Positions 39,201-47,050 of a stretch of 47,306 nt of DNA are shown here, piece after piece. The translations under genes were made by a program, and so were the position numbers. Source of the DNA: Neoconidiobolus thromboides FSU 785 (taxonomy: Eukaryota; Entomophthoromycota; Entomophthoromycetes; Entomophthorales; Neoconidiobolaceae); NCBI GenBank assembly GCA_025603075.1, contig MU626411.1:1-47306 (forward strand), in the 5' to 3' direction. The first letter of the stretch is position 1. Each line of letters opens with the position of its first letter. The notes below the pieces were generated by a model. That model saw nothing but the letters and a program-made list of their open reading frames with translations, was not told where the DNA came from and did no database searches.

Positions 39201-42156
39201 CGTAGTTGATCTGGCTCAAATTGACCCTGTTTGGGCTGATCTTAATGGTGGTTTCCAACAATTGCCTAACTTTAAACAAGTAATTACTACTTTACGTCAG
39301 CAAATTATGGAAACTGCTTCGACTCGTCAAGCTATTTCTACTGATAACGCAATTGATTTTAATATTGTTAATGGTCCTAATGCATCTAAATCTTATCAAA
39401 CTCGTACCTCAGTGCCTCGTGCTAACATTAAGGTCAATTTCCCTGAACTTAAACCCTACGATCAAATTAAACAAATACAAAATTTACAAGGTATGTTAGA
39501 CCTAGAAAAAGTAGTTGTTGTTACTGGATTTTCTGAAGTTGGACCATGGGGTAATTCACGTACTCGTTGGGAAATGGAAGCTTATGGAGAATTTTCTCTT
39601 GAAGGTTGTATCGAAATGGCTTGGATTATGGGCTTAATTAAACATCATAATGGACCATTAAAGACAGGTGGCCAATATACTGGTTGGGTAGATGCTAAAA
39701 CTAATGTACCAGTACCAGATAATGAAGTCAAGAAATTGTATGAAGAAAAGATATTAGAACATTCTGGTATTCGATTAATTGAACCTGAGCTGTTCCATGG
39801 TTATGATCCAAATTCTCGTCCATTATTACGTGAAGTTGTTATTGATCATGATTTGGAACCAATGGAAGTAAGTGCTGAAGAAGCTCAACACTTTAAACAT
39901 AAACACGGCGATAAAGTAGAAGTCTATGAAATTAAAGAAACTGGTTCTTGGTTAGTTCGTTTCCGTAAAGGCTCTGCTATTTATGTACCAAAAGCATTAC
40001 GTCATGATCGTTTAGTTGCTGGTCAAATACCAACTGGTTGGGATCCACTTCGATATGGTATACCAGAAGATATTGTAAATCAAGTAGATCGAATTACTTT
40101 ATTTGTACTTGTTTCTACGGTTGAAGCTTTAGTTGCTTCTGGTATTACCGATCCTTATGAATTTTATAAATATGTTCATGTAACTGAAGTTGGCAATACT
40201 GCTGGTTCTGGTATGGGTGGTATGGTTAGTTTACGTCGTATGTACAAAGAGCGTTTCACAGATCAACCAGTTCAAATGGATATTTTACAAGAAACTTTTA
40301 TTAATACTATGCCTGCTTGGGTCAATTTATTATTATTATCTTCTTCAGGACCAATTAAAACACCTGTTGGTGCTTGTGCTACTGCTGTTGAATCGGTTGA
40401 AATTGGTGTCGATACTATTATGAGTGGTAAAGCTAAAGTAGTTATTGTTGGTGGTTATGATGATTTCCATGAAGAAGGGTCCACTGAATTCGCTAACATG
40501 AAGGCTACTTCTAACTCTATTGAAGAATTTGCTAAGGGACGTACACCAAGAGAAATGTCTCGACCAACTACTACTACTCGCTCAGGATTTATGGAATCTC
40601 AAGGTTCCGGTATTGAAATTTTAATGAATGCCAAACTTGCTATTGAAATGGGCGTGCCAATTTATGGTATTGTTGCACTTACCAATACTGCCACTGATAA
40701 AGAAGGCCGTTCTGTTCCAGCACCAGGCCAAGGCATATTGACTACTGCTCGTGAATGCCCAGGTCAGTTTAAATCACCTTTACTCGATATCAAATATCGC
40801 CAACGTCAAATTGAATATGCTCGTACTCAAATTAAAGCTTGGGTTGAAAAAGAATACTCGGAACTTAAATTTGAAGTAGAAAATCTTAAAGCTAATGGTC
40901 AACTTGATGCTGAAACTGAAAAACAGTTTATTAAAGAAAGAACAGAATACATTGCTAAAGAAAGTGCCCGTCAAGAGAAACAATCTCTTAACCAATGGGG
41001 TAATGAATTTTATAAACAAGATCCAACTATTTCTCCACTACGCGGTGCGCTTGCTTCCTTTGGTTTAACCGTGGATGATATTGGTGTTGCTTCTTTCCAT
41101 GGCACTTCCACTAAAGCTAATGATAAAAATGAAAGTGAAGTTGTTGATAAACAATTAAAACATCTTGGCCGTAGTAAGGGTAATGCTTTACCTGGTATTT
41201 TCCAAAAATACCTTACTGGTCATCCAAAGGGTGCAGCAGCTGCTTGGATGTTTAATGGTGTTATGCAAGTATTGCAAACAGGTATTATTCCTGGTAATCG
41301 TAATGCGGATAATATTGATAATGTACTCAAATCTTATGAATATGTATTGTTCCCATCCCGCTCTATTCATACCGATGGTGTCAAAGCCGGTTTACTTAAA
41401 TCTTTTGGTTTTGGCCAAGTTGGTGGAGAAGTACTAGTTATTCACCCAGATTATTTATTCACTGCCCTTAGTGAAATTGAATACAATAGTTATAAAGTTA
41501 AGAATGCTGGTCGTCAAGCTGCTTCTTATCGTTATTTCCATGATTCTATTACTGGTGCTGCTGGTTTAGTTCAGGTTAAAAATGAAGCTCCTTATTCTAA
41601 TGAACTTGAATCTCAAGTTTATCTTAATCCAGTAGCTCGTGCTTCTTATGATAAATCAAAAAAGAGTTATCGTTTTACAGATGCTAAATCAAAAGTTCAA
41701 GTTCCAACTACAGATGCTGAATTAACTCAAAATATACTTTCTTCTATTCAGACTATTGATGGTACTAATGAAAAAGGAGTTGGAGTTGATGTTGAATTAA
41801 TATCAGCTATTAATATTGATAACGATACTTTTATTGAACGTAATTATACTGTTGAAGAAATCCATTACTGTCATTCAAGACCAGATCCAAATTCCAGTTT
41901 CGCTGGTAAATGGGCAGCAAAAGAAGCTGTTATTAAAGCCATTTCTTCTTTCTCTCTTAATTCAGAACCGGTTTGGACTCAAGGTGCAGGTGCGCCATTA
42001 AAAGATATTGAAATCGTTATTGCTGAATCCAATGCTCCTAAAGTAATTCTTCATAATGAAGCTGCCCAAGCAGCTGCTAAGGTGAATGTAACTGAAATTA
42101 AGGTTTCTATCTCTCACTCAGGCCAATATGCTGTAGCTATGGCAGTAGCTAAATAA
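30295..42156 (+). CDS. Fatty acid synthase, single-chain fused beta-alpha type I FAS
   Basis: De novo synthesis of palmitoyl- and stearoyl-CoA from acetyl- and malonyl-CoA in the cytosol. It is one uninterrupted frame of 3953 aa, close to the sum of the two yeast subunits (about 2051 + 1887). Domain order and active residues: acetyltransferase with GHSQG (S280); enoyl reductase from about 590 (APLMVAGMTPCTVPS, GGRAGGHHSFEDFHQP); dehydratase hot-dog with QDLNPIHVNP (H1589); malonyl/palmitoyl transferase with GHSLGEYAA (S1834); an Ala-Pro linker about 2190-2210; acyl carrier with LVGGKST (phosphopantetheine Ser S2259); ketoreductase with VTGCGRKSIGSE and YSESK (Y2896, K2900); ketosynthase C3361 (GACATA), H3602 (FHGTST) and H3643 (TGHPKGA); C-terminal phosphopantetheinyl transferase (GVGVDVE, WAAKEA). 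All active sites are present. Codon use is strongly biased (GGT, GCT, CGT), indicating high expression. Separate FAS1/FAS2 genes are usual in ascomycetes; fusion is known in some other fungi. Confidence 0.97.
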   Translation: MALRSRQHSFSAGLQASRPLNIKNNSVEVSILFSNEIWNSAEQLREEFSLQPLPETILPEELSPIELIALFLSFAVDRAETDDIQSFYPVVRVVFFHLRDVFLKKNDVHSATKQLPLANRNVIIQAYFYALSVLRKEGILFGDDCPAPSSALFTASRRKDAALFAVFGGQGNSEEYFDELIELFSLYEGIVRPFITKMSSILRSHALSTEATAFHSKGLNVIRWLENPEARPDVPYLVSAPVSLPMIGLIQLTHYLVAMKVLDMSPDQLRNHFHGATGHSQGIISAVVIASSSNEESFYENAEKALGLLFWIGTRSQQIYPQVTLNPTILKDSISNGEGNPSVMLAIYNLRLAEVQKYVEATNQHLPKDRQIYINLINGPRSIICVGHPQSLHGLNLTLRKIKAPSGLDQSRVPHSQRKQKFSSRFLPITAPFHSEYLVKAPERIAQDIAKFNLEFRSKDLAIPILSTLNGKDLRNSETLTEDLVKLICVHPINWEKATDVSSLTHVIDFGPGGTSGIGGLTYRNKEGTGVQVILAGTLQGGNQHLSYKADLFDNDPTAVKYSPNWGEAFRPKLAKISSTGKILVDTRFSRLIGKAPLMVAGMTPCTVPSKFVSAVINAGYHVELAGGGHFSEEMFRDKIKDIMTKIQPGESITVNILFLNAFQWGFQFPLVQKMKQEGYPIEGICCAAGTPSPDVANDIVSQIKNAGLKHISFKPGSVSAIRQVIQIAVNNPDMPIIMQWTGGRAGGHHSFEDFHQPILETYASIRQQSNIILIAGSGFGSHEDTLPYITGEWSGVYDYPSMPFDGVLFGSRVMVAAESEAADEVKALIVNAPGVEDKDWENTYTRETGGILTVKSELGEPIHKVANRGIRFWKEMDDTIFTLPKNKRQAVLDNKKDYIIKRLNADFQKVWFGKKADGNPADLQDMTYAEVVNRLVELTYINHQQRWIDVSLRRFVGDFMVRLEERFISTKKASLLQDYNQIQQPHEFVKSFLEAYPESSKQLLTTEDIQYFLSQCLRRDQKPVPFIPVLDSNLEFWFKKDSLWQSEDLQAVPEQDVERAAILHGPIAAKHSTEYNVPVKDILDGIHNGHIQSLLNKYYNGDESSIPTIEYIGGTQNNYPEYVPKDVLAITDPVNPDIIVYETSASGALPSTEAWLELISGPKEGWLRAILTSPLIVQGNMTVKNPLLKVFRPRRNQKVTIQFANNNNHSLKVYEGTGKNSRLAIKAEINGDKQIDVTFFEKKGAEEVALTFPYLYKPEQGYAPIHEVMEGRNDRIKKFYYNLWFGSDEYDSISNDPNFEFIAQGEKVSREEISKFCQAVGNQAELYVDRGQDILTAPVDFAIVVGWKSIIKAIFPKFIDGDLLKLVHLSNGFRLFENVRPLQSGDVVDTHAKITALVNNESGKLVQVKGTVKRDGVDVMEVNSQFLYRGKFTDFEHTFRNSDEIPMEIVLPTSREIAVLKSKSWFIWERNDVHLTPGSTLTFRLNTHSKFKSTNVYSELKTTGSVFMQIPTKEVVKVASVNYISGESHGNPVIEYLKRLGQSIDQATLFENGGYSVMPKGDDFNSSVQTPSSNFSYAQVSQDLNPIHVNPYFADLADLPGTITHGMWSSASTRKFVETFAADNHPLRVTAYDVSFQGMVLPGDQLTTNLFHIGMQEGKKIIKVETINQHGDKVLAGTAEVEQPSTAYVFTGQGSQEVGMGMALYDSSPVARKIWDQADSHYLKNYGFSILDIVRNNPKEHTIHFGGSEGKAIRKNYISMTYDKVDEDGTVRTYPIFPQINERSTSFTFISPNGLLSATQFTQPALTLMEKAAFEDMKAKGLIQRGCPFAGHSLGEYAALAAIGKVLHVDAVADLVFYRGMTMQSAVQRDSLGRSNFGMVAVNPSRVSKSLNETYLKYVVDAIAHQSAGLLQIVNYNVENWQYVVSGELTNLETLANVLNYMKSSNIDLANLMKTMTLDQVKEHLTSIISVALEKAKDKKEKSGGHLVLERGYATIPLPGIDVPFHSHFLLSGVVPFRTYILQKIDPSNIDVALLTGRYIPNLTAIPYRVDKEYFEYVYKITNSSRVNKVLKNWDDEANFNPAQLQQLGYILLVELLAFQFASPVRWIETQDQLFKEYGVERLIEIGPSPTLSGMADRTLKFKYAAYDDALNLQRASLCFSKHEREIYYAVEPEEEGTPDATGNEAAQVETKSAPASAANPAPAPAAVSVPRGPAVALDDVPVNAVDVLHVIIAQKLKKELSAIPLSKAIKDLVGGKSTLQNEILGDLQKEFGNNVPEKPEETPLDELGAALAPGFSGNLGKHTSSLISKLAASKLPGGFTQSNARSYLGSTYGLGQGRTDATLLIGLTQEPATRLGSEQDAKAWLDSIAQTYAAHAKISLSSGGGSDSGAGSAGGVVIDSAEFNALTKKQNDLYKRQIQLLAQYLGEDQYITTKLLDAEKTRSDTLQKELDLFQAEHGDEYISSIKPAFDSKKVRVYNSYWNWSRQDALNLYYDFVFGNITDVDRDITAQCLHLMNRSDPSLVDFMKYYIDNCPAEKGGNYKTTKEFGKLLIENVQASLEHPPVYKDVTFPMAPSTQISEKGDIVYKEIHRPGVRKLAHYVKEMAKGSSLTEFSGRQQIQQNLGRMLKIVQHQPRVKKAYKEEIKYLYTDVMRSLALNQSGIKAEKTSKIRRSVKPNGIKKQDGSNKESLPFLLLKKKDHIHGWEYNTKLTSIYLEGLNEMCNSGLSLVNKKVLVTGCGRKSIGSEIVCSLLSGGAQVIVTTSRFNRSATNYYQGLYQRYGAKGSSLIVLPFNQGSKQDVENLVNYIYNTDEKVGLNWDLDCIIPFAAVPENGREITDIDGRSEFAHRVMLTNLLRLLGSVKTKKQSLGYHTRPAQVIVPLSPNHGIFGSDGLYSESKLSLENLMNRWKSESWGNYLTIVGCVIGWTRGTGLMEQNNIVCEGLEKFGVRTFSAQEMAFNILGLLHPNVVDLAQIDPVWADLNGGFQQLPNFKQVITTLRQQIMETASTRQAISTDNAIDFNIVNGPNASKSYQTRTSVPRANIKVNFPELKPYDQIKQIQNLQGMLDLEKVVVVTGFSEVGPWGNSRTRWEMEAYGEFSLEGCIEMAWIMGLIKHHNGPLKTGGQYTGWVDAKTNVPVPDNEVKKLYEEKILEHSGIRLIEPELFHGYDPNSRPLLREVVIDHDLEPMEVSAEEAQHFKHKHGDKVEVYEIKETGSWLVRFRKGSAIYVPKALRHDRLVAGQIPTGWDPLRYGIPEDIVNQVDRITLFVLVSTVEALVASGITDPYEFYKYVHVTEVGNTAGSGMGGMVSLRRMYKERFTDQPVQMDILQETFINTMPAWVNLLLLSSSGPIKTPVGACATAVESVEIGVDTIMSGKAKVVIVGGYDDFHEEGSTEFANMKATSNSIEEFAKGRTPREMSRPTTTTRSGFMESQGSGIEILMNAKLAIEMGVPIYGIVALTNTATDKEGRSVPAPGQGILTTARECPGQFKSPLLDIKYRQRQIEYARTQIKAWVEKEYSELKFEVENLKANGQLDAETEKQFIKERTEYIAKESARQEKQSLNQWGNEFYKQDPTISPLRGALASFGLTVDDIGVASFHGTSTKANDKNESEVVDKQLKHLGRSKGNALPGIFQKYLTGHPKGAAAAWMFNGVMQVLQTGIIPGNRNADNIDNVLKSYEYVLFPSRSIHTDGVKAGLLKSFGFGQVGGEVLVIHPDYLFTALSEIEYNSYKVKNAGRQAASYRYFHDSITGAAGLVQVKNEAPYSNELESQVYLNPVARASYDKSKKSYRFTDAKSKVQVPTTDAELTQNILSSIQTIDGTNEKGVGVDVELISAINIDNDTFIERNYTVEEIHYCHSRPDPNSSFAGKWAAKEAVIKAISSFSLNSEPVWTQGAGAPLKDIEIVIAESNAPKVILHNEAAQAAAKVNVTEIKVSISHSGQYAVAMAVAK

Positions 42157-42904
42157 GCAGTTATTTTAAAGAAAAAAAAACTTTAATTGATTGTTTTTGT
42201 TTAGCTTTTATTTTTTTGTTAATTGTTAACATGGATGTTGAATTGTTATAATTTAACTCCATTTTTTTTCCTAAAATAATTTTTTCCTCCTTTATTTCTT
42301 TTGAATATTAAAATTGAGTACACACTTTTTAAATTATTAGTTTCTAATAATATTTACTACCTATCATTAGTTTTACAATAATTTAATAATATATCATTGA
42401 AGATATTAAAGGAATTTTATAGTTGATGAGCTAAATATTTTTTAGTATTTATAGTAATTGATTCTTTAATGTTATTAACATCTAATGATAATTGGTTAGT
42501 TTTATTGATTCATTTATTTTTACATCTTTATAAATTTACAATAGATTTATTAAAAATCTATACAATCTCTCTATATTAACTTGAAATTTAGTTAAACAAT
42601 AAGACTTCATCTTTTTATATTCTCACTTAAATATTCTTTTACTTTTTAATAAACTAATACAACTGAACTTTTGATACTATAAAAATAAGTTTATTTTATG
42701 TTAAATTCTATTGTTAAACATTAACTATTTACTTCTTTATATTCATATATATTTACTATTAAACTATTGATTTCTTATCAAATAATGTTTCTAAAAGCTA
42801 TCCATTTTAAAAAACTTTAACTTTAATTAGGAACATTCAAGTAAAATCCTTAATTCTTTATTTTTCTCTTTTCATTTTTCATTTTATTTAAAATAAGTTA
42901 TAAA
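42157..42904. other. Intergenic, 0.75 kb
   Basis: AT-rich DNA (T runs, no repeat copy) carrying the FAS 3' flank and the promoter of the orphan gene. Nothing coding seen. Confidence 0.6.
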
Positions 42905-43549
42905 ATGGATTCATTAATAGTCGAAGATATGCGAGAAATTGGCACCTTACAAATCAATGAATTTCAACAGAAGGAAGGGAGATTAATAGAATTTAAAATA
43001 TACAAATCACATTTTAAATATTGTTTAATAATGGATTATACTCAGTATTTGCCCTTACAAAATATTACTAAAAAAGAAAAAGAAAGTTTGTTAAATGAAT
43101 TAATTATAAAAATATATTCGGAAACCTTTACAAAAGCTGTAGCAGTTGAACAGAATTTAAAGCAGAACCTAATTTTGTTTAGTTTTAAGACAGTAGATGA
43201 TTTATATGATCAATATATTCCAATATTATCTCATTTTCAACAAATAAAATGTACTATTGCTTATCAATTAAGTGAATATGTTTATTTTATAAAAAATTTC
43301 AATTTACCAGGTACAATTAACGGGTTTGATTTAGAAGATATATTTATTAAACATTATTCGGAATATGGCCATGTTTCTTTTTGTAAACATCATTTATTTA
43401 ATCAATCTACTTTATATTCCAATTTTGTTACTGTTGTATTAATTGCCAATAATAAATTAAATGAAGATAAATTAAAATTGGAACCCTTTTATATTGATGA
43501 TATACTTATTAAAATGGAGTTTATGGAATTGAATTTAGTACTTAATTGA
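42905..43549 (+). CDS. Orphan 214-aa protein, possibly RRM-like
   Basis: An ATG-initiated single-exon frame of 214 codons, unusually long for such AT-rich DNA and therefore probably a gene. No signal peptide or membrane helix. The first ~100 residues are mixed alpha/beta (SLLNELIIKIYSETFTKAV, FSFKTVDDLYDQYIPIL). Around 133-180 the sequence runs NFNLPGTINGFDLEDIFIKHYSEYGHVSF ... NFVTVVLIAN, whose spacing (short strand, helix, YGxV strand, VTVVLI strand) looks like an RNA-recognition-motif fold. Such RRM-like segments also occur in gag-like proteins of fungal non-LTR retroelements, but no reverse transcriptase is nearby. I do not recognise the family; function unknown. Confidence 0.55.
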   Translation: MDSLIVEDMREIGTLQINEFQQKEGRLIEFKIYKSHFKYCLIMDYTQYLPLQNITKKEKESLLNELIIKIYSETFTKAVAVEQNLKQNLILFSFKTVDDLYDQYIPILSHFQQIKCTIAYQLSEYVYFIKNFNLPGTINGFDLEDIFIKHYSEYGHVSFCKHHLFNQSTLYSNFVTVVLIANNKLNEDKLKLEPFYIDDILIKMEFMELNLVLN

Positions 43550-43993
43550 AACAAAGTTTAAATGTTAATATATTAATAATAAGTTGAGGCATGAAATATT
43601 ATAACTAATATATCTTTTATTCTTATAATCTCAACGGTTTTTTGGTATGTGAAAGATTTTAAATGAGACTATTAAATCAAAGTTTGAGTCAATTTTTATT
43701 ATTATAATATTTCTAATAAATGATAAATTAGGATTCAAACTAATTTCTAATTAGATTTAATTTCTTTTCAATTATTTTATCATTTTGTATAATGGTATTT
43801 TATTATACTAATACTTCTATCTTTATATATTTGTTTGTTTATACAGCTTAATTTTGATTATTATTACATTTTAACATTATTTGGAACAATCTTCGGGGTA
43901 GTTAATTAGTAAAAATACTTTGTAGATTCTGATTGGGGCTTCCATTTTTCGATATAAAATTTTAATTTCAAGTATAGAATTGTTATTTTAATT
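43550..43993. other. Intergenic, 0.44 kb
   Basis: AT-rich spacer between the orphan gene and the kelch-like gene on the same strand. No defined promoter element or repeat recognised. Confidence 0.55.
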
Positions 43994-45418
43994 ATGTTTT
44001 TATCTTTATTTCTAATTAGTCTTTCACTTTCTAAAATTAATGCAATGATACCAAGAGTAACTGGTGGTAAATGTATTATAGTAGAAGATGAATTGTACTA
44101 TTTAGGTGGGATAATTGGTATACCAAATATAAGCATATCTCAATATAATAAACAGCTATTTAAATTAAATTTAAAAAAAGGAGTAAAGTTAATTGGTAAT
44201 ATCGCGGAGTGGGAGATATACAATGTGACAAATTCACCAACGCTTTCATACTTTACAAGCCCCTTAAATAAGATGTTTTATATTGGAAACAAGACATTGG
44301 TCCATTTTGATCAATACAAATCTGATCCAATATTAGCTTACACTCGTTTTGATATTGAAAAGAAAGAATGGTATGGTGAATATGCTATCAATGAACTTTA
44401 CCATGAAAATGTTATAAATTTTTCTGAAAAAGATTCCATTCAATATACTGGACTTTTTAATACTTTACAGGATGAACGTAATTTAAACAAATTTTATATT
44501 GCAAATGTAATTGATGTACCAACTCTACCAACAAAATTAATATCATTTGATATTCAAACAAAAGAAATGAAAACAGTATATGAATCAAGTAGAGGCTCTG
44601 AAATATATTTACAGTTTATATACGATAATAAATTGTATTTTTATGAACAATTGAGAGAAATTGAACAATCAATGACAACTAGAGGTCTATACCAATTAGA
44701 TTTAGAATCATATAGAATAGAACAGTATAACATTACTTATAGAAAAGACATGGGACCACCGGAAATAATATTCAATGATTCAGCTTATTTTGTTTTTGAT
44801 TATGGCAGAAGTGCCCAAGTTGAAATTGCTGAGTTTCAAATTCAATCATTAAGTTATAGACCAGTAAAAAAAACAGTTATATTCGAGTCCCGTGGGTGTT
44901 TTACTAATTATAGAAATTATCTCATAAGCTCCTTTGGTTATTATCTAGTTGCTACTGAACAGTTTAGCAATTATACAAACAATTATGTTACCTTTAATTC
45001 TAGTGAAAGTTCAAATAAAGTTCAAATCTATAATTTAACTAATTGGGAACAAGTCGATGGTATAGCTCCAACGAATGAAAATGAAGGTAGTAGTCATACA
45101 GACTCGATAACTAGTAATAACAGCAATTCGTTAATCGAAGGCATTACAGGAGGAATACTAGTCATGATTTTAATAGTTTCAATTGTATTATTTTTAGTAC
45201 ATAGACATCAATTTAGCAAAAAAAGAGCACCAAGTTTTATTATAGATCCAATTCATATCAAACCAATGAATCCATTAGATTGTAATAATGAATACTATAA
45301 CGCCGAAATCTTCAGTCATTCACAAGAGATTGATAATGTTATTACCATGCTACCTATAGACATGCATATCGAAGCTTTAAAAGCCACCGATATAAACAAA
45401 GAAAGAGCGAGTCAATGA
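43994..45418 (+). CDS. Kelch-like single-pass membrane protein, intact copy
   Basis: A single exon of 474 aa and the only undamaged member of a four-copy family in this window. Residues 1 to about 18 form a signal peptide (ends KINA). The ectodomain (about 19-380) has degenerate kelch-like blades: PRVTGGKCIIVEDELYYLGG, QLFKLNLKKG, MFYIGNKTLVHF, YTRFDIEKKEWYGEY, FYIANVIDVPTLPTKL. It contains several Asn-x-Ser/Thr sites (YNVTN, YNLTNW). The membrane helix lies at about 386-406 (GGILVMILIVSIVLFLVHRH), followed by basic residues, placing the C-terminus in the cytosol. The 65-residue tail carries PIHIKPMNPLDCNNEYYNAE and IFSHSQEIDNV, the part best kept in the other copies. This looks like a receptor or adhesin with a signalling or sorting tail. 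Function is unknown, and the family is not one I can name. Confidence 0.8.
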   Translation: MFLSLFLISLSLSKINAMIPRVTGGKCIIVEDELYYLGGIIGIPNISISQYNKQLFKLNLKKGVKLIGNIAEWEIYNVTNSPTLSYFTSPLNKMFYIGNKTLVHFDQYKSDPILAYTRFDIEKKEWYGEYAINELYHENVINFSEKDSIQYTGLFNTLQDERNLNKFYIANVIDVPTLPTKLISFDIQTKEMKTVYESSRGSEIYLQFIYDNKLYFYEQLREIEQSMTTRGLYQLDLESYRIEQYNITYRKDMGPPEIIFNDSAYFVFDYGRSAQVEIAEFQIQSLSYRPVKKTVIFESRGCFTNYRNYLISSFGYYLVATEQFSNYTNNYVTFNSSESSNKVQIYNLTNWEQVDGIAPTNENEGSSHTDSITSNNSNSLIEGITGGILVMILIVSIVLFLVHRHQFSKKRAPSFIIDPIHIKPMNPLDCNNEYYNAEIFSHSQEIDNVITMLPIDMHIEALKATDINKERASQ

Positions 45419-46387
45419 TATCGAACAGCTACTATTTAATGGTTATTTTTATTTAGCTTCTATTTTAGTTATCTTAAACTGGAGGTTGATTTTAAAAATT
45501 ATTACAATAATTTATTATAGATTATAAACTAAAATCTAATTGATAGCTGGTATGTAGTTTACAGCAAAAGTAATTTAATCTTATGAAAATTAATTTAAAT
45601 CCTAAGTTGTTGTGTTAAGGTGTCAAAGGTCTATTTTAAAATAAAACTTTTATATAACTATTACCCTAAATTAGAGCATCAAACGTTCTAATGAATGAGT
45701 TAACAACTAAAAAGAATGATACTTTTATGAGTTACGTTTTTATAAACTAATATCGTTATTATAATATTAACTACGTTAACTAGAATCTAAAATGTGGTTC
45801 TACCATTAACAAAAAATACTGCTTGAACTCCATAGTTTACTTTTACTTTAAAATAAAAAAAATGCTCATAATATTAATATGGAAATTTGATCTAAATTTT
45901 GATTAATTATTTAAAATAATTCCTTATCTTTTTAACCAAGATCATTTCTTTAAATGTTTAATTATAGTGATTTCATAGTGTGAATAGTTTACTAACATTT
46001 TTAGCTTCATCCGAATATAAAAACATGTATAAATTAATCTTTCTTCTTAGCTGGAATGATAGGATTTTTAGCAATATAACATACTATTTATATTGAAGCC
46101 TATTTATTATCTTATTTTCATGATATATGTATGTTTTTGTATAAGCTATAGCTTTACTAAGTATAAGTATAAAACTTGAGCCCACGTCGAAACAGATACA
46201 GATTGATCTAGCTATGACTTACTACCCAATTCCTTCATTATGGCTCTAATACGATGTCTACTTGTTTAACTCAGTAATAGCAGTTAGATCTAAAATGATT
46301 TATTATATTTGATGGGTGTACTTTAATACTATGATGTAAAGTACTTTTTGCTTCCTTATGTAAATAAAATATTTTATGTAAATTATA

Positions 46388-46495
46388 ATATGGGGATATA
46401 CTTTTTGGTTTAAGAATTTTACTAATAATCTTTCCACTTAAACAGTGCTTAAAAGAGAGAAAAGTGATGAAACTAAAAAAGAGACACTCTCATAT
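46388..46495 (+). mobile_element. MITE-like repeat, copy 8
   Basis: A 108-bp copy with ends ATATGGGGATAT and ACTCTCATAT. The core CACTTAAACAGTGCTTAAAAG is followed by GTGATGAAACTAAAAAA. Confidence 0.75.
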
Positions 46496-46682
46496 CAATT
46501 GTGTTTAATCGATTTCAATTTTAATCCAGTGTTTCTCTATATTTACATTCTTTGGACTAGGAGTCGAGGCTTCTACTCAACTTTGTAAAATAGAATGATT
46601 TTACCATACAAACATCAGTAAAAGTGTCAAGCTTATCACATGTATCATTGTTATTAATATATTGTTGACTTAGGTTCACTAA

Positions 46683-46786
46683 ATGGGGATGTATTTTTGT
46701 GTTTAAGAATTTTACTAACAATTTTTCCACTCAAATAGTGCTTAAAAAACGGAAAAATAATGAAATCAAAAAAAACAGCCCCATAT
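46683..46786 (+). mobile_element. MITE-like repeat, copy 9
   Basis: A ~104-bp copy with ends ATGGGGATGTATTTTT and AGCCCCATAT. The core CACTCAAATAGTGCTTAAAAA is closest to copies 3 and 4. Confidence 0.8.
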
Positions 46787-47050
46787 CTTCCTTATAAAAT
46801 AAATGCATCATTCAAATACCTTTATAAGCTATAGAAAGATTGTTTTTCTAAGATATCAAAGTATCTCTTTTCATTTTTTAGAGGTTTTAAAACTCAAAGC
46901 TCTTCTAACAGTTTTAAAATGCAAAAATTTTCCACCGTTTCAATAGCCTTACCTAACATTTCATCTTATTTACCCTCTTATACCATCACCTCTTATGATT
47001 CAGGCTTTTCTTTTAAATTTTTTAACTTCAAACAATAGAATACTTGGGAG

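Noticed and set aside
30312..42001. Many 60-94-codon frames inside the FAS gene
   Set aside because: Shadows of the 3953-codon frame.
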